A stretch of DNA of 64,000 nt, taken from contig NZ_JASZYK010000002.1 of NCBI RefSeq assembly GCF_030317035.1, positions 907,816-971,815 on the forward strand, read 5' to 3'. This document shows, in pieces, positions 54,878 through 63,523 of this stretch. Source of the DNA: Variovorax sp. J22G73. GTDB taxonomy: Bacteria; Pseudomonadota; Gammaproteobacteria; Burkholderiales; Burkholderiaceae_C. Under the pieces are notes generated by a model that saw nothing but the letters and a program-made list of their open reading frames with translations, ran no database searches and was not told where the DNA came from. The position numbers were made by a program, and so were the translations under genes. Each line of letters starts with the position of its first letter. Positions within the stretch are counted from its first letter, which is position 1.

Positions 54878-57088
54878 ATGACATCGAACACCCGTCGCCC
54901 GAAGTGGCGCCTTTCAACGCTTTCGGCCCTTTCATCTGTTTCTCACTGTCGCCGCGCCACGCTCGCGGCAACCGCCGTCGCGCTCAGCGCCGCCGTGCCC
55001 GCCTACGCCGACGAAAAAGACGAGTCCGGCGAGCCGCGCAGGGCGCTGCCGACGGTCACGGTCTCCAGCGATTCGGGCGAGACCGCCACCGGCCCGGTGA
55101 CCGGTTTCGTCGCGCGCCGCGGCGGCACCGCCACCAAGACCGACACGCCGCTCATCGAAACGCCGCAAGCCATCTCGGTCATCACGCGCGACCAGATGGA
55201 AGCGCAGGGCGCGCTCACGCTGCGCGAAACCACCAACTACACGGCCGGCGTGGTGTCCAGCTACTTCGACAGCCGGGTCGACTCGTTCAAGGTGCGCGGC
55301 GGCGACGCGGTGCAGTACCTCGACGGGCTGCAGCGCACCTACGGCACCTACAACTCGACCAAGGTCGAGCCGTACCTGCTGGAGCGCGTGGAGCTGCTGC
55401 GCGGCCCCTCGTCGGTGCTGTACGGCCAGGGCGGCATCGGCGGCGTGCTCAACCTGGTGTCCAAGCGGCCGCAGGCCGAGGCGCAGCGCGAAGTGCAGGT
55501 GCAGGCGGGCAACCACGACCGCAAGCAGGTGGCCGCCGACTTCACCGGGCCGCTCGATGCCGAGGGCAAGTGGCTGTACCGCCTGGTGGCCGTGAACCGC
55601 GACAGCGGCACGCAGGTCGACCACGCGCCGGACGACCGCATTTTGGTGGCGCCGTCGCTCACCTGGCGCCCGAGCACCGACACCTCGCTCACCCTGCAGG
55701 CCTCGTACCAGAAGGACAAGAGCGGCTCGCTGATCGGCTTCTTCCCGTGGCAGGGCACGCTGCAGCCCTCGCTCTACGGGCAGATTCCCACCTCGACCTT
55801 CACCGGCGAGCCCGGCTTCGACCGCTACGACTCGCGCAACACCTCGCTGGGCTACCTGTTCAGCCACCGCATCGACGACACCTGGACCGTGCGGCAGAAC
55901 CTGCGCTCGACCGAAAGCAAGGTCTGGTACGACACCGCGTACACCAGCTTCACGGCCAACCGCGCCACCGGCCGGCCGGCGCGGCCGGTGTTCAACATCG
56001 ACCAGCGCACCATCGAGCGCGACCTGAGCTCGACCATCAGCGCCGGCAAGATGCTGCTGGTCGACAACCAGGCCGAGGCGCACTTCAAGACCGGCGGGGT
56101 CGAGCACACACTGCTGGTCGGCGCCGACTTCCAGCGCAACCAGACCTCGCAGCTCACCGGCCGCGGCCGAGCCGGCGCGCTCGACGTGTATGCGCCGGTG
56201 TACGGCAACTACACGCCGCCCGCCTTCCTCACGCGCCAGCCCGCGGTGGTGCAGAAGCAGGTGGGCATCTACGCGCAGGACCAGCTGAAGTACGGCCGCT
56301 GGGTCGGCCTGCTGGGCCTGCGCCACGACAAGGCCGACACCGACACCGAAGGCCGTCCGGCAGCCGCCGTCGACGACAAGGCCACCACCAAGCGCGCCGG
56401 CCTGGTGTACCTGGCCGACGGCGGCTGGGCGCCGTACCTGAGCTATGCCGAGTCGTTCCTGCCGCTGGGCGGCGTCGACCTGAACAACACGCCCTTCAAG
56501 CCGCAGCGCGGCAAGCAGTGGGAGGCCGGCGTGAAGTGGGAGCCCGAGGGCCAGCGCACGTCGTTCATGGCCGCGCTGTACGACCTGCGCGACACCAACC
56601 GCAAGACCACCGACCCGACCAATCCGCTGAACAGCGTGCAGCTCGGCGAGGTGCACGTGAAGGGACTGGAGCTGGAATACAAGGGCAGCATCGCGCGCGA
56701 CTGGGACTGGATTGCCTCCTACGCCTACACCGACGCGCGCGTCTCGCGCAGCAACGGCGCCGACCTGGGCAAGCGCCTGTCGGGCGTGCCCAGGCACACG
56801 GCCTCGGCATGGGTGATGCGGCGCTTCTCCATCGGCGGGGTGCCGGGCTTTTCGCTGGGCGGCGGCGTGCGCTACCTGGGCGAATCGTGGGACGGCACCG
56901 ACGCCCTGCGCACGCCCTCGGTCACGCTGTTCGACGCAATGTTCGCCTGGGACAACGGCCCGCTGCGCCTGTCGCTGAACGCCAGCAACCTGACCGACAA
57001 GGTGCAGATCACCACCTGCCTCACGCGCGGCGACTGCTTCTACGGCCAGCGCCGTAGCGTGACTGCGTCGGCCACGTACCGCTTCTGA
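54878..57088 (+). CDS. TonB-dependent siderophore receptor
   Basis: A 736-residue outer-membrane receptor. A signal peptide (about 25-50, ending AVPAYA) precedes the plug domain with ETPQAISVITRDQMEAQGALTLRE, RVDSFKVRGGD..YLDGLQRTYG and ERVELLRGPSSVLYGQGGIGGVLNLVSKRP, typical of ferrisiderophore receptors (FhuE/FpvA/FoxA group). The beta barrel ends in aromatic Phe (TYRF), as required for assembly. No long N-terminal signalling domain, so it is not a transducer. A good AGGAG precedes ATG 54878; the frame is open upstream. The ~230-nt leader has two strong hairpins. Ligand unknown. Confidence 0.92.
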   Translation: MTSNTRRPKWRLSTLSALSSVSHCRRATLAATAVALSAAVPAYADEKDESGEPRRALPTVTVSSDSGETATGPVTGFVARRGGTATKTDTPLIETPQAISVITRDQMEAQGALTLRETTNYTAGVVSSYFDSRVDSFKVRGGDAVQYLDGLQRTYGTYNSTKVEPYLLERVELLRGPSSVLYGQGGIGGVLNLVSKRPQAEAQREVQVQAGNHDRKQVAADFTGPLDAEGKWLYRLVAVNRDSGTQVDHAPDDRILVAPSLTWRPSTDTSLTLQASYQKDKSGSLIGFFPWQGTLQPSLYGQIPTSTFTGEPGFDRYDSRNTSLGYLFSHRIDDTWTVRQNLRSTESKVWYDTAYTSFTANRATGRPARPVFNIDQRTIERDLSSTISAGKMLLVDNQAEAHFKTGGVEHTLLVGADFQRNQTSQLTGRGRAGALDVYAPVYGNYTPPAFLTRQPAVVQKQVGIYAQDQLKYGRWVGLLGLRHDKADTDTEGRPAAAVDDKATTKRAGLVYLADGGWAPYLSYAESFLPLGGVDLNNTPFKPQRGKQWEAGVKWEPEGQRTSFMAALYDLRDTNRKTTDPTNPLNSVQLGEVHVKGLELEYKGSIARDWDWIASYAYTDARVSRSNGADLGKRLSGVPRHTASAWVMRRFSIGGVPGFSLGGGVRYLGESWDGTDALRTPSVTLFDAMFAWDNGPLRLSLNASNLTDKVQITTCLTRGDCFYGQRRSVTASATYRF

Positions 57089-57152
57089 AGAAAATCCCCG
57101 CGCGCCTGAAGGTCTGGCGCGCCGGCGACAACGCCGCGCCGCGGGCGGCTCC

Positions 57153-57158
57153 TAGAAT
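57153..57158 (+). promoter_or_regulatory. -10 element of the ribH transcript
   Basis: TAGAAT (5 of 6) followed by CGCGCCG, about 33 nt ahead of the FMN aptamer. No strong -35 can be seen. Confidence 0.5.
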
Positions 57159-57190
57159 CGCGCCGTGGTCCGGTTCGCCGGACGACAAGC

Positions 57191-57352
57191 GTTCTCAGGG
57201 CGGGGTGCAATTCCCCACCGGCGGTGATGGCGGTTCTTTCGAAAGAAGGCCGCACAAGCCCGCGAGCGCCTGGAGCTTGCAACAAGCCCCAGGGTCAGCA
57301 GATTTCGGTGCGATTCCGAAGCCGACGGTCACAGTCCGGATGAAAGAGAGCG
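57191..57352 (+). ncRNA. FMN riboswitch (RFN element)
   Basis: Conserved aptamer blocks are present in order: TCTCAGGGCGGGGTGCAATT, CCCCACCGGCGGTGAT, AGCCCGCGAGCGCC, GGTCAGCAGAT, TGCGATTCCGAAGCCGACGG and CACAGTCCGGATGAAAGAGAG. Downstream GCGCGCC/GGGCGCGC (about 57370-57395) and the region to the start at 57454 form the expression platform. FMN binding should lower ribH expression. Confidence 0.96.
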
Positions 57353-57453
57353 CGAAATGCGGGCATGCCCGCGCGCCTTGCTTTGCGGGCGCGCAGGCGG
57401 GCCTGTGGTTTCGTGCGCCCTGATTCAGGAATCCTGCTTTCCAGAGGCACACC

Positions 57454-57966
57454 ATGAGTCAGATCAACGACCTTCCCCTTTCCGCCGTCACGGCCTCGGG
57501 CTCGCCCCGCGGCACGCGCATCGCCTTCGTCGAGGCGCAGTGGCATTCCGACATCGTCCACCAGGCCCGCGACGCCTTTCTCGAAGAGATGGCACGGCTC
57601 GGCGTGGCGCGCGAGCTTATCGACATCTTCGACGTGCCCGGCGCGTTCGAGATTCCGCTGCATGCCAAGCGCCTGGCCAACTCCGGCAAGTACGCGGCCA
57701 TCATCGGCTGCGCGCTGGTGGTGGACGGCGGCATCTACCGCCACGAGTTCGTCGCCAACACGGTGGTCAGCACGCTGATGTCGCTGCAGCTGGAAACCGA
57801 CGTGCCGATCTTCTCGGCCGTGCTCACACCGCACCACTTCCACGAACATGTGGAGCACCGCAAGTACTTCCACCGCCACTTCGCGGTCAAGGGCACCGAA
57901 GTGGCCGAGGCCTGCTTCCGCACGCTGGAAGGCCTGAACAAGGTCGACGCACTGCTGGCTGCGTAA
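57454..57966 (+). CDS. ribH2: 6,7-dimethyl-8-ribityllumazine synthase, RibH2 type
   Basis: A 170-residue lumazine synthase, penultimate step of riboflavin synthesis. RIAFVEAQWHSDIVHQARDAF, IDIFDVPGAFEIPLHAKRLA, CALVVDGGIYRHEFVANTVV and LTPHHFHEHVEHRKYF resemble the type II (RibH2) enzymes known from Brucella and Mesorhizobium, not the common icosahedral RibH1 with its ...GTTHYD motif. It stands alone under an FMN riboswitch; a second RibH would be expected elsewhere in the genome. The tail LEGLNKVDALLAA is normal. Confidence 0.88.
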   Translation: MSQINDLPLSAVTASGSPRGTRIAFVEAQWHSDIVHQARDAFLEEMARLGVARELIDIFDVPGAFEIPLHAKRLANSGKYAAIIGCALVVDGGIYRHEFVANTVVSTLMSLQLETDVPIFSAVLTPHHFHEHVEHRKYFHRHFAVKGTEVAEACFRTLEGLNKVDALLAA

Positions 57967-58028
57967 TCCCTGGGCAGGTTACTTCTGGCTGCGTGACAGC
58001 AGCCCCGCTGCTGCAGTAGCCTGCGCGG

Positions 58029-58720
58029 ATGAGCGCTTCATCCACGCCTTCTTCCGCCGCCGACCGCTACACCCTCTACGGCGCCCCGGGCTCCGGCGCC
58101 ACGCCGGTCCACGCGGCGCTGACGCTTGTCGGCGCGCAGGTCGACACGGTCGACATCGCCACCTGGGAGGGCGAGGCCGAGCGCGAGCGCGTGTCGGGCG
58201 TGAACCCGATGCGCCAGGTGCCCGCGCTGGTGCTCCCTTCGGGCGAGCTGATGACCGAGAGCGCGGCCATCCTCGTGTGGCTCGCCGACCGCTACCCGCA
58301 CGCCGGCCTGTGCCCCGCGCCGGACCATCCGCTGCGTGCGCGCTACCTGCGCTGGATGGTCTACCTGCCGGCCGCCATCTACTCGCTCTTCTGGGTGCGC
58401 GACGACCCGTCGCGCCTCGTGCCCGACCCCGCGGCACAGCCCGCGATGCTCGAACGCAGCGCGGAGCGCATCGCGCACTGCTGGCACCTGATGGCGCGCA
58501 AATCGGCGCGCCCTCGCCCTACCTGCTCGGCGACACGCTGAGCGTGCTCGACCTGTACGTGACGGTGATGTCGCGCTGGACGCCATGCCGCACGCGCTTC
58601 TACCGCGAGGCGCCGCGCATGGCCGAGGTGGTGAAACGGGTCGACGCCGACCCGCGGCTCGCCGCGTTCTGGGCCGCGCGTTTTCCGTTCGTGCCCGGGT
58701 GGGAAGACGGCAACGCATGA
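58029..58720 (+). pseudogene. Glutathione S-transferase-like gene, frameshifted
   Basis: The N-terminal thioredoxin-like half (YTLYGAPGSGATPVHAALTLVGAQVDTVD, ESAAILVWLADRYP) is in one frame from 58029. The C-terminal half resumes in another frame as QIGAPSPYLLGDTLSVLDLYVTVMSRW to WEDGNA at 58720. The two join near 58495-58505 (GATGGCGCGCAAATC), needing one base added or two removed. Otherwise the reading is undamaged, so this is either a recent mutation or a base-calling error. The intact protein would be about 230 residues, a soluble GST. Confidence 0.8.
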
Positions 58721-58753
58721 GCGCGCGTTGGCTTTTTTTCGATAATCCCGGCC

Positions 58754-59134
58754 ATGACCGCACGCACCCCCACCACCGCCTACCCGATGACCATCTTCCA
58801 CAAGCCCAACTGCAGCACGTCGCGCAACGTGCTGGGGCTGATCCGCGAGAGTGGCGTGGAGCCCGAGATCGTGCTGTACCTGGAAACACCGCCCTCGAAG
58901 AAAAAGCTGCGCGAGCTCGCCAAGGCGATGGGCCTGGGCCCGCGCGACCTGCTGCGCACGAAGGAAGCGCCGTACGAAGAACTCAAGCTGGCGAACGAGG
59001 CGCTGAGCGACGACCAGCTGTTCGACGCCATCGTCGCGCACCCGATCCTGCTGCAGCGGCCCATCGTGGTGTCGCCGCGCGGCACGCTGATGTGCCGGCC
59101 TTGGGAGCGCGTGCGCGAGATTCTTCCGGTGTGA
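58754..59134 (+). CDS. arsC: Arsenate reductase-like (ArsC/Spx fold) protein
   Basis: A 126-residue thioredoxin-fold protein of the glutaredoxin-dependent ArsC family. The active Cys20 is in FHKPNCSTSRNVL; the arginines of LLQRPIVVSPRGTLMCRP are the arsenate-binding set. The first 10 residues are an unconserved extension; MTIFHKP could be the true start. No arsB/arsR partner nearby, so it could be a general YffB-like reductase instead. Confidence 0.85.
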   Translation: MTARTPTTAYPMTIFHKPNCSTSRNVLGLIRESGVEPEIVLYLETPPSKKKLRELAKAMGLGPRDLLRTKEAPYEELKLANEALSDDQLFDAIVAHPILLQRPIVVSPRGTLMCRPWERVREILPV

Positions 59135-59180
59135 TTTTCGTGATGGCCTGGTGGCTTCGATTGCCTGGCCGGCGGAAAGC

Positions 59181-60260
59181 TCAGGCCAGGTCCGCGGCCT
59201 GTTGCGCCAGGCCCCAGGCCACATGCTCGCGAACGAGTTCGCTGTCGTGCGTGGCGCGCGTGGCCAGCGCTTCGTGCGCATCGCCCTCCCCCGCCCGCGC
59301 AGCATTGCCCAGCGCCACCGCGATGTTGCGCAGCCAGCGCTCATGGCCGATGCGGCGAATCGGGCTGCCCTCGGTGCGGCGCAGGAAGTCTTCCTCGGTC
59401 CACGCGAACAGCTCGGCCAGCGTGCGCCCGGTGAGCCCTTCGCGCGCATCGAAGTCGGGCAGCGTGCTTTTCTTGGCGAACTTGTTCCAGGGGCAGATCA
59501 GCTGGCAGTCGTCGCAGCCGTAGATGCGGTTGGCCATCAGCGGGCGCAGCTCCAACGGAATCGGCCCGCTGTGCTCGATGGTGAGGTACGAGATGCAGCG
59601 CCGCGCATCGAGCCGCCGCGGCGCGACGATGGCCTGCGTGGGGCACACGTCGATGCAGGCGCTGCAGCTGCCGCAGTGCGCGGTCACGGGCTCGCTCGGC
59701 GGCAGCGCCATGTCGACGTAGATCTCGCCGAGGAAGAACATCGAGCCCGCGTCGCGGTCTAGCACCAGCGTGTGCTTGCCGCGCCAGCCCTGGCCGCTGC
59801 GCGCGGCCAGCTCGGCCTCGAGCACGGGGGCCGAGTCGGTGAAGGCGCGGTGGCCGAAGGAGCCCACCTCCTCGGCGATGCGCTCGGCCAGCCTGGCGAG
59901 GCGGTTGCGCAGCACCTTGTGATAGTCCCGCCCCCGCGCATAGACCGACACGATGGCTTCGCCGGGGCGCGCGAGGCGGTCGAACTCGATGGCCTGCCAC
60001 TCGGGGGCGGTGTCGCGCGGCAGGTAGTCCATGCGCGCGGTGATCACGCTCACCGTGCCCGGCACCAGCTCGGCCGGGCGGGCGCGCCGGGTGCCGTGTG
60101 TTGCCATGTATTGCATCTCGCCATGGAACCCATGGGCCAGCCATTGCATCAGACCGTCCTCGGCGCTCGATAAATCGACGCCCGCGATTCCGATTTGGGA
60201 GAATCCGAGATCCCGGGCCAAGGCCTGAATACGAACAACGAGTGGATGGCTGACGATCAC
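59181..60260 (-). CDS. queG: Epoxyqueuosine reductase
   Basis: Cobalamin-dependent enzyme for the last step of queuosine synthesis in tRNA. 359 residues. Two [4Fe-4S] sites: CGSCSACIDVCPTQAI and CDDCQLICPWNK. SVYARGRDYHKVLRNRLARLAE and GWRGKHTLVLDRDAGSMFFLGEIYVD are family blocks. The only usable start is a GTG at 60260; upstream in-frame sequence is a shadow of tsaE. The genes queG and tsaE are divergent and their 5' ends overlap by 15 nt. A TACAAT hexamer (60272-60267) ends seven nt before the GTG, so the mRNA may be leaderless. Confidence 0.94.
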   Translation of the reverse strand: MIVSHPLVVRIQALARDLGFSQIGIAGVDLSSAEDGLMQWLAHGFHGEMQYMATHGTRRARPAELVPGTVSVITARMDYLPRDTAPEWQAIEFDRLARPGEAIVSVYARGRDYHKVLRNRLARLAERIAEEVGSFGHRAFTDSAPVLEAELAARSGQGWRGKHTLVLDRDAGSMFFLGEIYVDMALPPSEPVTAHCGSCSACIDVCPTQAIVAPRRLDARRCISYLTIEHSGPIPLELRPLMANRIYGCDDCQLICPWNKFAKKSTLPDFDAREGLTGRTLAELFAWTEEDFLRRTEGSPIRRIGHERWLRNIAVALGNAARAGEGDAHEALATRATHDSELVREHVAWGLAQQAADLA

Positions 60261-60752
60261 TTGCCGATTGTAGAAACGCAAACGAGCACCCGCACCCTGC
60301 GCTGGCGCAGCGAAGACGACACCGACGCCCTGGCGCGCGCGCTGGCGGGCGCGCCCGCCGTGCGCGACGCCTTCATCGCGCTGCACGGCGACCTGGGCGC
60401 CGGCAAGACCACTTTCGTACGCCACCTGCTGCGCGCGCTGGGCATCGCGGGGCGCATCAAGAGCCCGACCTACGCCGTGGTCGAGCCGCACGAGGCGCCC
60501 GACGGCCTGCAGATCTTTCACTTCGACTTCTACCGCTTCAGCGACCCGCGCGAATGGGACGACGCGGGCTTTCGCGACATCTTCGCGGGCCCCGGCCTCA
60601 AGCTCGCCGAGTGGCCTGACAACGCCGCGGGCCGTACCCCGCCGGCTGACCTCGCTATTAAAATAGAAGCAATGACCGACGACACACGCAGCGTGACCCT
60701 CCTCGCGAACACCCCTCGCGGCAGCGATCTGCTGGCGCGCATCGCCGCATGA
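60246..60752 (+). CDS. tsaE: tRNA threonylcarbamoyladenosine biosynthesis ATPase TsaE
   Basis: A 168-residue P-loop ATPase of the t6A synthesis complex. Walker A is GDLGAGKTTF; IKSPTYAVVEPHEAPDGLQIFHFDFYRFSDPREWDDAGF and KLAEWPDNA are family motifs. ATG at 60246 overlaps the divergent queG start. Its stop overlaps the amidase ATG (ATGA), a tsaE-amidase order common in proteobacteria. Confidence 0.95.
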   Translation: MADDHLPIVETQTSTRTLRWRSEDDTDALARALAGAPAVRDAFIALHGDLGAGKTTFVRHLLRALGIAGRIKSPTYAVVEPHEAPDGLQIFHFDFYRFSDPREWDDAGFRDIFAGPGLKLAEWPDNAAGRTPPADLAIKIEAMTDDTRSVTLLANTPRGSDLLARIAA

Positions 60753-62236
60753 AGGCGGCCGGACTGAAACGGCGCGTGCTGCTGCAGGGCGGCAGCATCG
60801 CGCTGATGCTCGGCGTGCACCAGATCGCGCGCGGCGCCAGCATCCTCGCGGTGCGCGTCTGGCCCGCGGCCGACTACACGCGCGTGACCATCGAGTCCGA
60901 CGCGCGCCTGAACTCGCAGCAGCTCGTGGTGGGCAGCCCGCCGCGGCTGGCGGTGGACATCGAGGGCATCGACCTGAACCCCGAGCTGCGCGAGCTGGTC
61001 GGCAAGATCAAGCCCGGCGACCCCTACATCAACGGCCTGCGCGTCGGGCAGTACGCGCCGAAGGTGGTGCGCATCGTGTTCGACCTGAAGCAGGCCGTGG
61101 TGCCGCAGGTGTTCTCGCTCGCACCCGTGGCCGCGTACAAGCACCGGCTGGTGCTCGACCTGTACCCCGAGCAGGCCATCGACCCGATGGAAGCGCTGAT
61201 TGCCGAGCGCCTGCGCGACGCGCCGCGAACCGCCGGCGGCAACGCCAACGCCCCTGCCGTGGCGGGCAACACGCCGCAACCTTCGCCCGCCCCCACGGTC
61301 GACGCACTGGGCGAGCTGATGGCGCAGCAATCGATGCGCCCCGGCCCGCCCGCGCCGCCACCGCCGGTGGTATCGGGCCCCGACCGCGCGGCGCCCGCGC
61401 TCGTGGTGCCCGCACCCGTGCCGCCCGTGGTGGCCGCTGCGCCCAGCAGGCCCGTGCAACCACCGCCTCCGGTGGCGCGCGGCGGCGGCACCGCCACCGC
61501 GAGCCGCACCGACCGCATCATCATCGTGGCGCTGGACCCCGGCCACGGCGGCGAAGACCCCGGCGCCACCGGCCCCAGCGGCACGCGCGAGAAAGACATC
61601 GTGCTGCAGGTGGCGTTCCGCCTGCGCGACCGCATCAACGCGGGCAGCGTCAACGGCAACCCGATGCGCGCCTTTCTCACGCGCGACGCCGACTTCTTCG
61701 TGCCGCTGGGCGTGCGCGTGCAGAAGGCGCGCCGCGTGCAGGCCGACCTGTTCGTGAGCATCCACGCCGACGCCTTCACCACGCCCGCCGCGCGCGGCGC
61801 CAGCGTGTTCGCGCTGAGCCAGAGCGGCGCCTCCAGCAGCGCAGCGCGCTGGATGGCAAATAAAGAGAACGACGCCGACAAGGTGGGCGGCGTGAACGTC
61901 GGCGGCCACGAGGCGCAGGTGCAGCGCGCGCTGCTCGACATGAGCACCACCGCGCAGATCAACGACAGCCTGAAGCTCGGCGGCGCGATGCTCGGCGAAA
62001 TCAAGGGCATCGGCGCGCGACTGCACAAGGGCCAGGTCGAGCAGGCCGGCTTCGCGGTGCTGAAGGCGCCCGACATTCCCAGCGTGCTGGTGGAAACCGC
62101 CTTCATCAGCAACCCCGAAGAAGAGGCCAACCTGCGCCGCGTCGACTACCAGGAGAACCTGGCCGACGCGCTGATGCGCGGCATCCAGCGCTACTTTGCG
62201 CAGAACCCGCCGCTCGCGCGCAGCCGGCAGCTCTGA
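60749..62236 (+). CDS. amiC: N-acetylmuramoyl-L-alanine amidase (AmiC/AmiB type)
   Basis: A 495-residue periplasmic enzyme that cleaves septal peptidoglycan during cell separation. Twin-Arg-like N terminus (LKRRVLLQGGSIALML) suggests Tat export, as for AmiC. An AMIN domain covers about 32-140, a Pro/Ala-rich linker 160-250, and an Amidase_3 domain 255-485 with zinc ligands His266 (DPGHGGEDPG), Glu281 (REKDIVLQ), His339 (SIHADAF) and catalytic Glu in VLVETAFISN. Translationally coupled to tsaE. Confidence 0.95.
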   Translation: MKAAGLKRRVLLQGGSIALMLGVHQIARGASILAVRVWPAADYTRVTIESDARLNSQQLVVGSPPRLAVDIEGIDLNPELRELVGKIKPGDPYINGLRVGQYAPKVVRIVFDLKQAVVPQVFSLAPVAAYKHRLVLDLYPEQAIDPMEALIAERLRDAPRTAGGNANAPAVAGNTPQPSPAPTVDALGELMAQQSMRPGPPAPPPPVVSGPDRAAPALVVPAPVPPVVAAAPSRPVQPPPPVARGGGTATASRTDRIIIVALDPGHGGEDPGATGPSGTREKDIVLQVAFRLRDRINAGSVNGNPMRAFLTRDADFFVPLGVRVQKARRVQADLFVSIHADAFTTPAARGASVFALSQSGASSSAARWMANKENDADKVGGVNVGGHEAQVQRALLDMSTTAQINDSLKLGGAMLGEIKGIGARLHKGQVEQAGFAVLKAPDIPSVLVETAFISNPEEEANLRRVDYQENLADALMRGIQRYFAQNPPLARSRQL

Positions 62237-62436
62237 AGTTCGAAGCCCGCTCTGGCGCCGAGCCATAGCGGGCTGCTTTGTAAAGCCACGGCGCCAGTCA
62301 CAGCGCCAGTCGCAGCGCCCTGATGTCCCACGCCGGGCGGCCCATGTGTCCGCACAGGCAGGCGCGGCAGGCTCCTACACAGGGAGCGAGCGGGTTTTGA
62401 ACATGATGACCCATCACTCTTCGAAAGGTGGACATC

Positions 62437-62721
62437 ATGAACACACGTCTCTGGATCGCTGCAGCCGCAGCCACTTCGGTCATGACGATCGCAGGCTGCG
62501 CAAGCGGCCCCAACCAGAACCTCGGTACTGGCGTCGGTGCGGTGGGCGGTGCGCTGGTGGGCAATGCCATCGGCGGCAACACTGCCAGCACGGTGGGTGG
62601 TGCAGCCATTGGCGGCATCATCGGCAACCAGGTCGGCCGCAATGCCGACGAACGCAACTACAACCGCCAGCGTTATCCGCAGGGCAGCGGCTACTACCCG
62701 AGCAACGGCCCCAACTACTGA
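62437..62721 (+). CDS. Glycine-zipper outer-membrane lipoprotein
   Basis: A 94-residue precursor. Signal peptide with lipobox IAGC (Cys near 21). The mature part is a glycine zipper (GTGVGAVGGALVGNAIGGNTASTVGGAAIGGIIGNQVG) followed by an Asn/Tyr-rich tail RQRYPQGSGYYPSNG. Such proteins (OsmB/SlyB-like) associate with the outer membrane. AAAGG lies upstream of ATG 62437. A strong terminator follows. Confidence 0.85.
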   Translation: MNTRLWIAAAAATSVMTIAGCASGPNQNLGTGVGAVGGALVGNAIGGNTASTVGGAAIGGIIGNQVGRNADERNYNRQRYPQGSGYYPSNGPNY

Positions 62722-62750
62722 TCGCTGTTCGGCCTGGACCCAGCCTGAAC

Positions 62751-62781
62751 GAAAAAGCGCGCCACCAGGGCGCGCTTTTTC
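62751..62781 (+). terminator. Bidirectional terminator between the glycine-zipper gene and dedA
   Basis: AAAAAGCGCGCC, loop ACCAG, GGCGCGCTTTTT: 12-bp stem with A and T runs on both sides, serving the two convergent genes. Confidence 0.92.
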
Positions 62782-62799
62782 TTTTGTGAAGTAAGAAGT

Positions 62800-63459
62800 T
62801 CAGGCCTGCGCGGTGCGCGCCTTCTCGGCCTTCGACGCGCGCCACGCGCCAAAGATGGCCAGCAGGCCCGGCACGAAGATCAGCGCCCAGATGATCTTGT
62901 CGAGGTGCTGGCGCACGAACGGCAGGTTGCCGAAGAAGTAGCCCGCCGTCGCGATGCCCAGCACCCAGATCAGCGCGCCCACCACGTTGAACATGGTGAA
63001 CTTGGCGCGGCTCATTTCGGCCACGCCGGCCACGAAGGGCGCGAAGGTGCGAATGAAGGGCATGAAGCGCGCCAGGATGATGGTGATGCCGCCGTAGCGC
63101 TCGTAGAAGCCGTGCGCCTGGTCGAAGGCCTTGCGGTTGAAGAAGCGCGAGTTCTCCCACTGGAAGACCTTGGGCCCGAAGTAGCGCCCGATGGAGTAGT
63201 TGCATTGGTCACCCAGAATGGCCGCCGCAATCAGGATGCCGCAGGCCAGCGGGTAGTTCATGAGCCCGGCGCCGCACAGCGCGCCCACGATGAACAGCAG
63301 CGAGTCGCCCGGCAGGAACGGCATCACGACCGCGCCGGTCTCCACGAAGACGATGAGGAACAACAGCGCATAGACCCAGGGGCCGTAGGCAATGACGAAG
63401 GCCTCGAGGTGTTTGTCGACATGAAGGATGAAGTCGACGAGAAAGCTGATGATTTCCAT
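62800..63459 (-). CDS. DedA-family membrane protein
   Basis: A 219-residue inner-membrane protein (YqjA/YghB type), implicated in lipid-carrier (undecaprenyl phosphate) recycling and proton-dependent drug and pH tolerance. VFVETGAVVMPFLPGDSLLFIVGAL and LARFMPFIRTFAPFVAGVAEMSRAKFTMFNVVGALIW carry the conserved acidic and Arg residues. Convergent to the glycine-zipper gene. 64 nt separate its start from the divergent hydrolase. Confidence 0.93.
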   Translation of the reverse strand: MEIISFLVDFILHVDKHLEAFVIAYGPWVYALLFLIVFVETGAVVMPFLPGDSLLFIVGALCGAGLMNYPLACGILIAAAILGDQCNYSIGRYFGPKVFQWENSRFFNRKAFDQAHGFYERYGGITIILARFMPFIRTFAPFVAGVAEMSRAKFTMFNVVGALIWVLGIATAGYFFGNLPFVRQHLDKIIWALIFVPGLLAIFGAWRASKAEKARTAQA

Positions 63460-63523
63460 GGGCGCGGATTATCCTTGTTGAATACGAACGCTCCCTGAAT
63501 CACCCCACTTGGAGACCCCCACG

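Noticed and set aside
54932..56797. 621-codon antisense frame in the TonB receptor
   Set aside because: No domains or ribosome binding site; third-position GC bias of the receptor gene explains it.
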